Source of the DNA: Nitrospira japonica
Lineage (GTDB): Bacteria; Nitrospirota; Thermodesulfovibrionia; Thermodesulfovibrionales; SM23-35
DNA length: 33,577 nt
Reading direction: 5' to 3'
NCBI GenBank assembly: GCA_020725385.1
Contig: DYFC01000004.1
Location: 1-33,577 of the forward strand
The position numbers were made by a program, and so were the translations under genes. The number at the start of each line of letters is the position of its first letter. Position 1 is the first letter of the stretch. Below are positions 26,098 to 33,577 of the stretch, one piece after another. Below the pieces are notes generated by a model. It was given only the letters and a program-made list of their open reading frames with translations, made no database searches and was not told the DNA's origin.

Positions 26098-27294
26098 CTA
26101 AACAATTAATGACAATCCACTGAATTCATCTGCTCTTGTATCCATCGAATTTCCATAGACATCTTTTCCGGTAAATTTAAAAACAATATGGGATGGATCA
26201 ATTGTTGCGTTCGCAGATGAATTCTGGCTTATCTGAAAAGTTACCTGCGCTGTGAGATCATCTTCGTTATAGATAACATATAGAGGGTGCGGCAGTAGAT
26301 AAACTTCTGTAGAAGAAAGCGGCATTCCCCAGTTATATCCTCCGCCCGGACTGGTAACAGGCGCTCTGCTTATCTGCCAGTTCATTATATTTCGAACAGA
26401 AGCCGGATCCATATCTTTGTTGAAAACAAAGTTCATTGTAAAAAGCCTGGAAGACCCTGCTTGAGATAATGAAGGATACAATGAAGAAACAGGAGTATTA
26501 GGTCCGCGTGTGGTTATAAATCCATCTGTATTATAGACAGCAAAAATTTTTGGTGATGATTTTTGATATATGTAACTATCAAGCAGTGTGGCTGAATCCG
26601 CATCATCAAGATTATTCAATATTTTTAATTGAGCTTTTGCGCTGTCAATATCACCCATATCAGCATAGGCATATCCTATATCCACATAAGCGTAATTGAA
26701 GTCCCTTTTCAATTCAAGTGTCCTCTGAAAATATTTTATAGCATCTTGATATTTCCCAAGTTTATAACTAAGTTTTCCTAACCCGTAATATCCGGAATAA
26801 TTTTGCGGGGCAATCTGAATAATTTTTCTAAAAGCATCTTCTGCTTTATCATACTTTTGTGTTTCAAGATATGTTTGTCCCAGAGAATACCAGTTTTTTA
26901 CTGATTGGGAGTTAATTCTTAACGCTGTTTCATATTCTTTTTCTGCTTCATCATAACGTTTTAGATCAAAAAATACATTTCCAAGACTTACATGTAACGA
27001 ATCATCCGAAGAAGAAATTTTTATAGCCGATTTATAAGCATTAATTGCTTCTTCTGTCTTGCCGAGTCTGAGATAGGCTAATGCCTGAAAATTATATGCT
27101 TTTGCGGCATTTTCTGTATTCGGTGAAAGAGCGGTTACTCTCTTGAATTCTTCGAGCGAACTCTCATAATTGCCTTTTTGATATTGATCGATACCACGCG
27201 AAAGAGCTGCATTAACAACCACATCAACATTAACACTACTCTGAACTATAGCTGAAAATATTTTATTAGCACTATCTTCTATTTGTATTTCCAT
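26098..27294 (-). CDS. TPR protein with C-terminal SbsA-like Ig domain
   Basis: A 398-residue protein. Residues about 31-230 contain roughly six tetratricopeptide repeats (for example DDSLHVSLGNVFFDLKRYDE and NYSGYYGLGKLSYKLGKYQD). Residues about 248-398 contain FVFNKDMDPASVRNIMNW, the typical strand and turn of the SbsA/Big_5 Ig-like domain, and end IVFKFTGKDVYGNSMD. Such Ig domains are normally extracellular, yet the start (EIQIEDSANKIFSAIVQ) is not a signal peptide. ATG 27294 has AGGAT seven bases upstream. It stands alone on the minus strand. A scaffold role is likely; partners are unknown. Confidence 0.75.
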   Translation of the reverse strand: MEIQIEDSANKIFSAIVQSSVNVDVVVNAALSRGIDQYQKGNYESSLEEFKRVTALSPNTENAAKAYNFQALAYLRLGKTEEAINAYKSAIKISSSDDSLHVSLGNVFFDLKRYDEAEKEYETALRINSQSVKNWYSLGQTYLETQKYDKAEDAFRKIIQIAPQNYSGYYGLGKLSYKLGKYQDAIKYFQRTLELKRDFNYAYVDIGYAYADMGDIDSAKAQLKILNNLDDADSATLLDSYIYQKSSPKIFAVYNTDGFITTRGPNTPVSSLYPSLSQAGSSRLFTMNFVFNKDMDPASVRNIMNWQISRAPVTSPGGGYNWGMPLSSTEVYLLPHPLYVIYNEDDLTAQVTFQISQNSSANATIDPSHIVFKFTGKDVYGNSMDTRADEFSGLSLIV

Positions 27295-27430
27295 TTTTTT
27301 ATCCTATACGAACCTAAACCTAAGGCTTTTTAGGTATCATTTAGACTCTTAATCCACATATTGTCACAAAACATTTAAATTCATATCTATTTTTCGGAAT
27401 AAAAAAGAGATTTCTTTAATTTATTATGTA

Positions 27431-27464
27431 CTTCATGCTCCTTGCTCTTTGCCCTTCCCTCTTG
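27431..27464. repeat. Short iterated intergenic motif
   Basis: Iterated GCTCCTT, GCTCTTT, GCCCTT words, purine-rich on the other strand, in the divergent gap before the dCMP deaminase gene. This resembles short quasi-repeats scattered in other bacterial genomes. Confidence 0.4.
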
Positions 27465-27496
27465 AAAGCTCTTTATTACATAAGCTATTATGCATA

Positions 27497-27970
27497 ATGA
27501 AGAAAAAACAAAACCTGCGTCCCGGATGGGATGAATATTTCATAAATATCGCAAAAGTTGTTGCAACACGTGCAACCTGTCTTAGAAGAAAATATGGCGC
27601 GGTTATAACCAAAGATAATATAATTGTTAGCACAGGTTATAATGGTGCACCGGCAGGAATGAAAGATTGTCTTGAAGCTGGAAAATGCACAAGGAAAGAA
27701 TTGCAGATTCCTCATGGAGAAAGATATGAATTATGCCATAGTGTACATGCTGAAGCAAATGCAATTATAAGAGCTTCAGGAGAAGAATTAAATGGAGCAA
27801 CTATATATATATCGGGCAACGATCATGAAAGCGGTGAATGTTTGTCAGAACCATGTATGATGTGTAAGCGTATGATACTTAATGCACGTATTAAGAAAGT
27901 TGTTTATTCAAACGGAGAAAATGGAATTATAATTGTTAATCCAAAAAAATGGCTAAGGAAAAGAGTTTAG
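27497..27970 (+). CDS. dCMP deaminase (ComEB-like) zinc deaminase
   Basis: A 157-residue cytidine/deoxycytidylate deaminase. It converts dCMP to dUMP for dTTP synthesis. The zinc and proton-shuttle motif is His84-Ala-Glu86 in CHSVHAEANAI, with Cys120 and Cys123 in PCMMC. NGAPAGMKDC and the extra C/H residues around 58-81 are typical of dCMP deaminases rather than of tRNA or cytidine deaminases. ATG 27497 (KKKQNLRPGWDEYF) is preferred; an upstream in-frame TTG at 27449 reads through an intergenic repeat. It is the first gene of a four-gene operon and is followed after 10 bp by the epimerase gene. Confidence 0.88.
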   Translation: MKKKQNLRPGWDEYFINIAKVVATRATCLRRKYGAVITKDNIIVSTGYNGAPAGMKDCLEAGKCTRKELQIPHGERYELCHSVHAEANAIIRASGEELNGATIYISGNDHESGECLSEPCMMCKRMILNARIKKVVYSNGENGIIIVNPKKWLRKRV

Positions 27971-27980
27971 AGGTGAATTA

Positions 27981-28949
27981 ATGAAAACAGTACTTGTTAC
28001 AGGTTGCGCCGGTTTTATAGGATGGAAAGTTTCTGAACATTTACTTTCCCGGAATATAAAAGTTGTTGGTCTGGATAATATGAACGACTATTATGATCCT
28101 TTATTGAAAGACTGGAGACTAAAAAAATTAAACGGAGATAGTAATTTTCGTTTTCATATGTGTGATATAGCAAGTTTTGAATCTTTAAGAAGAATTTTCG
28201 CAAGTTATCAAATAGATGCTGTAATAAATCTTGCTGCAAGAGCAGGAGTCAGGGCGTCTGTTGAAGATCCATGGGTTTATCTTGATACAAATACAAAAGG
28301 CACTTTAAACCTCCTTGAATGTTGCAAAGATTTCAATACTCCAAAATTTGTTCTTGCATCTACTTCAAGTCTTTATGCCAACAACCAGATGCCGTTCAGG
28401 GAAACAGACCAAACTGATAAACCACTTGCTCCGTATTCAGCAACTAAAAAAGCAGCAGAGGCTCTTTGTTACAGTTATCATTTTCTTTATGGAATTGACA
28501 TAAGTATTCCAAGGTATTTTACTGTTTATGGACCTGCAGGAAGACCTGACATGAGCATATTTATCTTTATTAAAAATATTGATAATGGAAGACCTATAAC
28601 AGTATTTGGCGACGGTAAACAGCAAAGAGATTTTTCTTATGTTGATGATATTGCAACTGGAACATTGAAATGCCTTCAACCATTTGGTTATGAGATTTTT
28701 AACCTTGGCAATGATCATCCGGTTGAATTAATGTATGTAATAAATTTAATCGAAGAAATGCTCGGCAAGAAAGCTGTTATAAATTTCAAACCAAGACATC
28801 CTGCTGATGTTTTTGCAACATGGGCACATATCGAGAAATCCAGAGATAAACTTGATTGGTATCCAACTACGTCTATAGAAGAAGGCATTAAAAAAACCAT
28901 CGAATGGTATATTGAAAATAGAGAATTTGTAAACAAACTTCGAGATTAA
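27981..28949 (+). CDS. NAD-dependent epimerase, UDP-glucuronate 4-epimerase-like
   Basis: A 322-residue short-chain dehydrogenase/reductase of the extended type. The NAD site is TGCAGFIG at 7-14, with LDNMNDYYDPLLKDWRL after strand two. That stretch is typical of UDP-glucuronate 4-epimerases (CapI/LpsL group). The catalytic residues are in ASTSSLYA (126-133) and Tyr152-xxx-Lys156 in PYSATKKAAE. It should make UDP-galacturonate or a related sugar nucleotide for surface glycans. GAGGTG lies before the ATG. It sits between dCMP deaminase and rluB, apart from the glycan cluster. Confidence 0.85.
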   Translation: MKTVLVTGCAGFIGWKVSEHLLSRNIKVVGLDNMNDYYDPLLKDWRLKKLNGDSNFRFHMCDIASFESLRRIFASYQIDAVINLAARAGVRASVEDPWVYLDTNTKGTLNLLECCKDFNTPKFVLASTSSLYANNQMPFRETDQTDKPLAPYSATKKAAEALCYSYHFLYGIDISIPRYFTVYGPAGRPDMSIFIFIKNIDNGRPITVFGDGKQQRDFSYVDDIATGTLKCLQPFGYEIFNLGNDHPVELMYVINLIEEMLGKKAVINFKPRHPADVFATWAHIEKSRDKLDWYPTTSIEEGIKKTIEWYIENREFVNKLRD

Positions 28950-28953
28950 TTCC

Positions 28954-29670
28954 ATGCAAAAGCGCCTCCAGAAAATCCTGTCCGAGATGGGTATTGCCTC
29001 AAGAAGAGAAGCAGAAGAGATGATTCTTGAAGGAAGAATTACTGTTAATGGCCGTATTGCGAATATAGGAATGAAAGCGGATCCGTCTAAAGACCATATT
29101 AAAGTTGATGGCAAATTACTGGTTCGGAGAGAACCAAAGGTTTATCTTGCCTTCAATAAACCGGGAGAAGTTGTAACAACCCTGAATGATCCCGAAGGAA
29201 GGCCGACTGTAAAAGATTTTATAAAAAATGTAAAATATAGAATTTATCCAATAGGAAGGCTTGATTATAGTTCTGAAGGTCTGCTTTTATTTACCAATGA
29301 CGGAGATTTTGCAAATTCTATTATGCATCCGTCAAAAAAAATACTTAAGACTTATCACGTGAAAGTCAAAGGCATACCCGAAGAAAAAGAGCTCGATAAA
29401 TTAAGAAAAGGCATTAAGCTTGAAGACGGGCTGACAGCACCTGCAAAGGTAAAAAAAATAAAGACAACAGAGAATAATGCATGGATAGAAATTACTATTC
29501 ATGAAGGAAGAAATAGACAGGTTCGCCGGATGTTTGAGAGAATAGGGTATCCTGTAATAAAACTCATCAGGACAAAAATTAATGGTATTAGCCTTGGGAA
29601 TTTAAAACCCGGAGAATATAGATTCCTCAATCCTGAAGAAGTAAATAAATTGAAATTGGAGGTTAAATGA
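28954..29670 (+). CDS. rluB: 23S rRNA pseudouridine synthase (RluB/RsuA family)
   Basis: A 238-residue pseudouridine synthase. Residues 1-50 form the S4 RNA-binding domain (LQKILSEMGIASRREAEEMI). The catalytic motif is GRLDYSSEGLLLFTNDGD with Asp104. The later motif EGRNRQVRRMFERIGYPV marks the RsuA/RluB/RluE/RluF branch. RluB modifies U2605 of 23S rRNA in E. coli; RluB is favoured because of the size and the S4 domain, but RsuA is not fully excluded. It begins 4 bp after the epimerase gene and overlaps aspS by 4 bp (ATGA). Confidence 0.85.
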   Translation: MQKRLQKILSEMGIASRREAEEMILEGRITVNGRIANIGMKADPSKDHIKVDGKLLVRREPKVYLAFNKPGEVVTTLNDPEGRPTVKDFIKNVKYRIYPIGRLDYSSEGLLLFTNDGDFANSIMHPSKKILKTYHVKVKGIPEEKELDKLRKGIKLEDGLTAPAKVKKIKTTENNAWIEITIHEGRNRQVRRMFERIGYPVIKLIRTKINGISLGNLKPGEYRFLNPEEVNKLKLEVK

Positions 29671-31460
29671 ATAGAGATAAAGGATGCGGTGAAATCACTG
29701 AATCTGACATCGGGAAAAAACTCACTCTTTGTGGCTGGGTATATCGCAGAAGAGACCACGGAGGATTAATTTTTATAGACCTGAGAGACAGAAGCGGTAT
29801 TTTTCAAATAGTATTCAGTCCTGATGTTTCTGGTGATGCTCATGAAAAAGCGCATGCTCTTAGAAGTGAATTCGTTCTATCTGTTTCGGGTGAGATCAGG
29901 AAAAGACCCGAAGGTACGGAAAATCCAAACATGATTACAGGACAGATTGAAATGTATGTTGAAAAAATTGATATTTTGAATGAATCTTCTCCTTTGCCTT
30001 TTACAATAGAAGACGCTGCAGAAGCTTCTGAATCTTTGAGATTAAGATATAGGTATCTCGATCTGAGAAGACCTGAAATGCAGAGAAATTTAATAATCAG
30101 GCACAGGGTTACAAAAATAATCAGGGATTATCTTGATGATAAAGGCTTTCTTGAAATTGAAACCCCTATGCTTACAAAATCCACACCTGAAGGAGCAAGA
30201 GATTACCTTGTGCCAAGCAGATTAAATCCGGGCTGTTTTTATGCATTGCCACAATCACCGCAGATATTCAAGCAGATTTTAATGGTTTCAGGGCTTGAGA
30301 AATATTTCCAGATAACAAAATGTTTCAGAGATGAAGACCTTCGTGCTGACAGACAACCTGAATTCACACAAATTGATCTTGAAATGTCTTTTGTTGATGT
30401 AAATGATGTTATTTCACTTATAGAAGGAATGACCTATAAACTTTTCAAGGAATCTCTTGGAGTCGAGATAGAAATACCTTTTAAAAGGCTTGGTTATAGA
30501 GAATCAATGGAAAGATTCGGGAATGATAAACCGGACATGCGTTTCGGACTTGAACTTAAGGAAATGGCTGATCTTGCTGAAAAAGGAAGTTTTAAAGTTT
30601 TTCTCGATGCTATTAAATCCGGTGGAAGAATTAAAGCTATAAACGGGAAAGGTATGGCATTACTGTCACGTAAAGAGATAGATATGCTTGCCGAAACAGC
30701 AATATCATATGGCGCAAAAGGACTTGCCTGGATAAAAGTCAAGAATGGTTTTGAATCTCCTATAACAAAATTCTTCCCTGAAGATATATTGTCACAAATG
30801 GCGCAGAGACTCGAAGCAGAAGATGGAGATTTGATGTTGTTTGTTGCAGATAAAGAAAATATTGTCTTCGATGTTTTAAGCAGAATGAGGCTTGATATTG
30901 GTAAAAAATTAAATTTAATTAAAAGTGGTTTTGAATTTGTGTGGATTACGGATTTCCCTTTGCTTGAATGGAATGAAGATGAAGGCAGATACGAAGCAAT
31001 GCACCATCCATTTACCTCACCAATGGATGATGACATTAAAAAACTGGATTCCCTGAATATTTCTGAAATGCAAGCACCGGGGTCTGAACTTTCCCGCTTA
31101 AGAGCCAAGGCTTATGATATAGTTTTAAACGGATATGAAATTGGCGGAGGAAGTATCAGGATACACAGACGTGATGTTCAAAAGAAAATGTTCGAAATGC
31201 TCGGAATCTCTGACGAAGAAGCAAGAGCAAAGTTTGGATTTTTGCTTGATGCTCTTGAATATGGTGCTCCTCCTCACGGAGGTATAGCACTTGGATTAGA
31301 TAGGCTTGTTATGATTATGGTTGGAGCTTCATCTATCAGGGATGTCATAGCATTTCCGAAAACCCAGAAAGCTTTCTGTTTGATGAGCGGGACACCATCA
31401 ACTGTTGATTCTAAACAATTAAGAGAACTATACATCAAACTCAATTTGCCGGATGTTTAG
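29667..31460 (+). CDS. aspS: Aspartyl-tRNA synthetase
   Basis: A 597-residue class II aminoacyl-tRNA synthetase of the bacterial type. It charges tRNA-Asp with aspartate. An N-terminal OB anticodon domain (GWVYRRRDHGGLIFIDLRDR) is followed by the catalytic core: motif 2 FRDEDLRADRQPEFTQIDLE with Arg221, and motif 3 GLDRL at about 543-547. The insertion between them (about 285-415, SRKEIDMLAE and so on) is the bacterial GAD domain. Length is usual. Whether it also charges tRNA-Asn cannot be told here. It overlaps rluB by 4 bp and ends in TAG, sharing 4 bp with the convergent aroC. Confidence 0.96.
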   Translation: MNRDKGCGEITESDIGKKLTLCGWVYRRRDHGGLIFIDLRDRSGIFQIVFSPDVSGDAHEKAHALRSEFVLSVSGEIRKRPEGTENPNMITGQIEMYVEKIDILNESSPLPFTIEDAAEASESLRLRYRYLDLRRPEMQRNLIIRHRVTKIIRDYLDDKGFLEIETPMLTKSTPEGARDYLVPSRLNPGCFYALPQSPQIFKQILMVSGLEKYFQITKCFRDEDLRADRQPEFTQIDLEMSFVDVNDVISLIEGMTYKLFKESLGVEIEIPFKRLGYRESMERFGNDKPDMRFGLELKEMADLAEKGSFKVFLDAIKSGGRIKAINGKGMALLSRKEIDMLAETAISYGAKGLAWIKVKNGFESPITKFFPEDILSQMAQRLEAEDGDLMLFVADKENIVFDVLSRMRLDIGKKLNLIKSGFEFVWITDFPLLEWNEDEGRYEAMHHPFTSPMDDDIKKLDSLNISEMQAPGSELSRLRAKAYDIVLNGYEIGGGSIRIHRRDVQKKMFEMLGISDEEARAKFGFLLDALEYGAPPHGGIALGLDRLVMIMVGASSIRDVIAFPKTQKAFCLMSGTPSTVDSKQLRELYIKLNLPDV

Positions 31461-32665
31461 AAATTTGATATATAATTGATATAAGATTTAAAGTTCCTTT
31501 TTGTTTCATTTACACTATCACCACCAAATTTTTCAAGAAAAGCATCTGCAATGGTCAAAGCTGCCATTGCTTCTGCTATTACAGCAGCAGCAGGAACTGC
31601 ACAGACATCCGAACGTTCGTAGGCTGCTTCTATTGGTTTTTTTGTGATAATGTCAATTGAACTAAGAGGCTTGCGCTGAGTAGGAATGGGTTTCATAACT
31701 GCACGCAAAATAACAGGCATACCATTAGACATTCCACCTTCAATTCCTCCTGCGTGATTTGTTTTTCTGTAAAAACCTGTGCCTGTTGTTTTGCTTTTTT
31801 GTTCTTTCCCGTAAAATATTTCATCCATAACTTCTGAACCAAATCTCCTCCCCATTTCAAATCCATCCCCTATCTCGACCCCTTTTATTGCTTGAATGCT
31901 CATAATAGCTTGGGCAAGTCTGGCATCGAGTTTTCTATCCCATTGAATATGGCTCCCAAGACCAACTGGAAGACCTGTTATGAAAACTTCAAAAATACCA
32001 CCGAGTGAATTACCGGTTTTAATAGCCTTATCTATAATCTGTATCATTTTTTTTGAGACCGGTTCGTCAGGACATCTCACAGCAGACTCTTCGGCAAATT
32101 TAAATAATTTCCACAGCTTCTCGATACAGTTTTGAGTCTTGAGTGTTGAATCTTGAATCTTTTCTTTCCCTATCTGAATAACATAACTACCGATTTTTAT
32201 ATTAAATTCGCCAAGGAATTTTTTTGCTATTGCACCCAGAGCCACTCTCATAGCAGTCTCTCTTGCACTCGATCGCTCAAGAATATTACGTACATCATGG
32301 TGTTCATATTTTATTGCACCTGCCAGATCCGCATGTCCCGGTCTCGGTTTTGTTACAGACGGGATTGAACCTTCAAATGTTGAAAGAGAAGACATGCCTT
32401 TTTCCCAGTTTTTAAAATCCTTATTTTCAATGATAAGTGTAATTGGTGAACCAATTGTTTTTCCCCATCTTACACCAGATATAATCTCTGCATGGTCGGT
32501 TTCTATCTTCATTCTACCGCCTCTTCCATATCCACCCTGTCTTCTTTTAAGGTCTATATCAATATCTTCTGAAGAAATTGGAAGCCCGGAAGGGATGCCT
32601 TCCATAAAACCGACTAATGCTTTTCCATGAGATTCACCGGCAGTAAAATATTTGAGATTTGCCAT
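31457..32665 (-). CDS. aroC: Chorismate synthase
   Basis: A 402-residue FMN-dependent enzyme making chorismate from EPSP, the last step of the shikimate pathway. Diagnostic stretches are YFTAGESHGKALVGFMEG at the start, RRQGGYGRGGRMKIETD, PRPGHADLAGAIKY and RSSARETAMRVALGAI, and near the end ERSDVCAVPAAAVIAEAMA. ATG 32665 is chosen because AGGAGAAAGG lies upstream of it; ATG 32701 would add 12 residues through that site. A variable loop near residue 170-180 is encoded by four heptamer repeats (32132-32159). It overlaps aspS tail to tail by 4 bp. Confidence 0.95.
   Translation of the reverse strand: MANLKYFTAGESHGKALVGFMEGIPSGLPISSEDIDIDLKRRQGGYGRGGRMKIETDHAEIISGVRWGKTIGSPITLIIENKDFKNWEKGMSSLSTFEGSIPSVTKPRPGHADLAGAIKYEHHDVRNILERSSARETAMRVALGAIAKKFLGEFNIKIGSYVIQIGKEKIQDSTLKTQNCIEKLWKLFKFAEESAVRCPDEPVSKKMIQIIDKAIKTGNSLGGIFEVFITGLPVGLGSHIQWDRKLDARLAQAIMSIQAIKGVEIGDGFEMGRRFGSEVMDEIFYGKEQKSKTTGTGFYRKTNHAGGIEGGMSNGMPVILRAVMKPIPTQRKPLSSIDIITKKPIEAAYERSDVCAVPAAAVIAEAMAALTIADAFLEKFGGDSVNETKRNFKSYINYISNF
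32132..32159. repeat. Four-copy heptamer repeat inside aroC
   Basis: Four tandem units TTGAGTC, TTGAGTG, TTGAATC, TTGAATC (plus strand) lie within the aroC coding sequence, encoding part of IQDSTLKTQN on the minus strand. Because seven is not a multiple of three, gain or loss of one unit would shift the frame. Confidence 0.75.
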
Positions 32666-32796
32666 TTTTAAAACCCTTTCTCCTATCAAAAATAAAGGCA
32701 TATGCCTTTAACATAATATTCTGAATAGATTCATTTAAAAATGCAATCGAAATAATGGAGGGCAAAGACATCTGTATATTTATTGTATTATTCTTG

Positions 32797-33577
32797 TTAA
32801 GAAGTTATTTTTGTTTTTTCCCTTAAATAATAAGTCGCTCCTATAAATGAAAGAACAACAAACACTATCATACCCCATCCCGTATATGCCGGTATGGCAG
32901 TTTGCTCAGTACATTTACCATCTGAACCTGCATTGTATAATGCTTGAATCTCTGATTGGCTTAAAGCTCGATTAAAAATTTCTACCTCGTCTATAAGCCC
33001 GTTGAAAAAAGAACCTGCTCCGGAATTATATGAACCAATACTAGAATTGAACCCGCTCGTTGTGTAAAGATCCAAGTCTGGGATCGTAATACTATTCTGT
33101 AATATACCATTCACCCACAATTCAAGGCTCGTTCCTCTCCTTATACCAGTAACAAAAGCCCAGGTATTTATATTTGCGGAAGCAGTAATTAAATACCATA
33201 TTCCATTAGAAAGATGAACAGCAAATACATAATTTCCATTGGTTACAAATAATTGATACTAACCGGATTGAGCACCACTATATACTATTTTACCATCATC
33301 TATTGTATTGTTAGGATATACCCATGCATCTACAGTAAAATTCCTCGCTGTGCTTGAAATAATTCCATTAGGTACTGATATATAATCATTGACACCGTCA
33401 AAACTGAATGACTGTCCAACCATTCCACTTGCAAAAGTAGCCCCGTTTATTAATGTACCATGATTTGTGCTTACACTATCATTAGCATTACCTTCTGCTC
33501 TCCACCACGAGACCATATTAGATGGTGGCTGGACACAAGCTCCATTTGCAGAAATTGTGTAAGACATTAGAAAAGAA
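32797..33577 (-). pseudogene. LamG-domain protein with IPTLxxWG-like sorting tail; in-frame amber; 5' end beyond the window
   Basis: One frame runs from the window edge to 32797, broken by a single TAG at 33261-33259. Upstream of ATG 33567 the frame stays open (SFL before it), and SFLMSYTISANGA reads like the end of a signal peptide, so the true start lies outside. A LamG/concanavalin-like domain follows: WWRAEGNANDS, GQSFSFDGVNDYISVP, FTVDAWVYPN, then after the stop YQLFVTNGNYVFAVHL, LWVNG and LIDEVEIFNRALSQSEI. The end is IPAYTGWGM, a hydrophobic helix and a basic tail (LREKTK): the three-part signal recognised by XrtH, with AY in place of TL. Apart from the stop the fold looks intact. It may be a recent mutation, a sequence error or a decaying gene. 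Confidence 0.75.

Noticed and set aside
27449..27496. N-terminal extension of the dCMP deaminase from a TTG
   Set aside because: It is encoded by an iterated intergenic motif, and the family begins at ATG 27497.
30494..31108. 204-codon open frame opposite aspS
   Set aside because: It is an antisense shadow of a clearly coding aspS, with low-complexity Ser-rich composition and no family pattern.
33259..33261. Pyrrolysine or other recoding of TAG
   Set aside because: TAG serves as the ordinary stop of aspS and the dCMP deaminase gene, and no matching tRNA gene is seen in the window.

Overview
The window (33.6 kb, AT-rich, roughly one third G+C) looks like chromosome from a Gram-negative-type, didermic bacterium. 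Evidence for an outer envelope is an O-antigen-type ABC exporter (Wzm/Wzt), two lipoproteins, an exosortase, and a LamG protein with a C-terminal sorting tail. The gene content would fit a low-GC Nitrospirota or Desulfobacterota relative, but this is a guess: there is no rRNA or other decisive marker. No tRNA, CRISPR array, transposase or phage gene was seen.

Layout. 1-2152: a membrane PAS/PAS histidine kinase whose C-terminal receiver domain breaks off in a short tandem repeat. 2291-4658: MFS exporter, tsaB and rimI, running together. 4659-5669: a lone AmrS-type radical SAM enzyme. 5833-10259: a PAP2-type membrane enzyme, a membrane protein with a DD motif and about ten TPRs, and, divergent from it, exosortase H (XrtH) overlapped by a probable XrtH-associated membrane protein. 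10244-17170: surface glycan genes (GNAT, GT2, Wzt, Wzm on the minus strand; a GT4-like transferase and a GT-C-like membrane protein on the plus strand). 17237-21110: a radical SAM/SPASM protein and a YfhO-type membrane protein whose start is separated from its body by a one-base slip in a run of nine T. 21207-25503: a secreted/lipoprotein block: a CARDB protein with two Cys-rich modules, a small lipoprotein, an FG-GAP lipoprotein and an unrecognised secreted protein with a very strong promoter and ribosome binding site. 26098-27294: a TPR protein with an Ig-like tail. 27497-31460: a compact operon of dCMP deaminase, NAD-dependent epimerase, rluB and aspS. 31457-32665: aroC. 32797-33577: a LamG protein with an IPTLxxWG-like C-terminus, interrupted by one in-frame amber codon and running off the window edge.

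How it fits together. XrtH is known to process proteins with an IPTLxxWG-CTERM tail; both an XrtH and a candidate substrate are here, about 23 kb apart. The glycosylation-type membrane proteins and the O-antigen exporter nearby suggest one region devoted to building and decorating the cell surface. The rest (tsaB, rimI, rluB, aspS, aroC, dCMP deaminase) is housekeeping.

The most notable signals are small and regulatory or structural: an intrinsic terminator lying inside the signal-peptide codons of the FG-GAP lipoprotein; a strong promoter with a ~190-nt leader holding an orphan perfect Shine-Dalgarno; a 9-T slip at the start of the YfhO gene; a four-copy heptamer repeat inside aroC; and the amber codon in the putative XrtH substrate.
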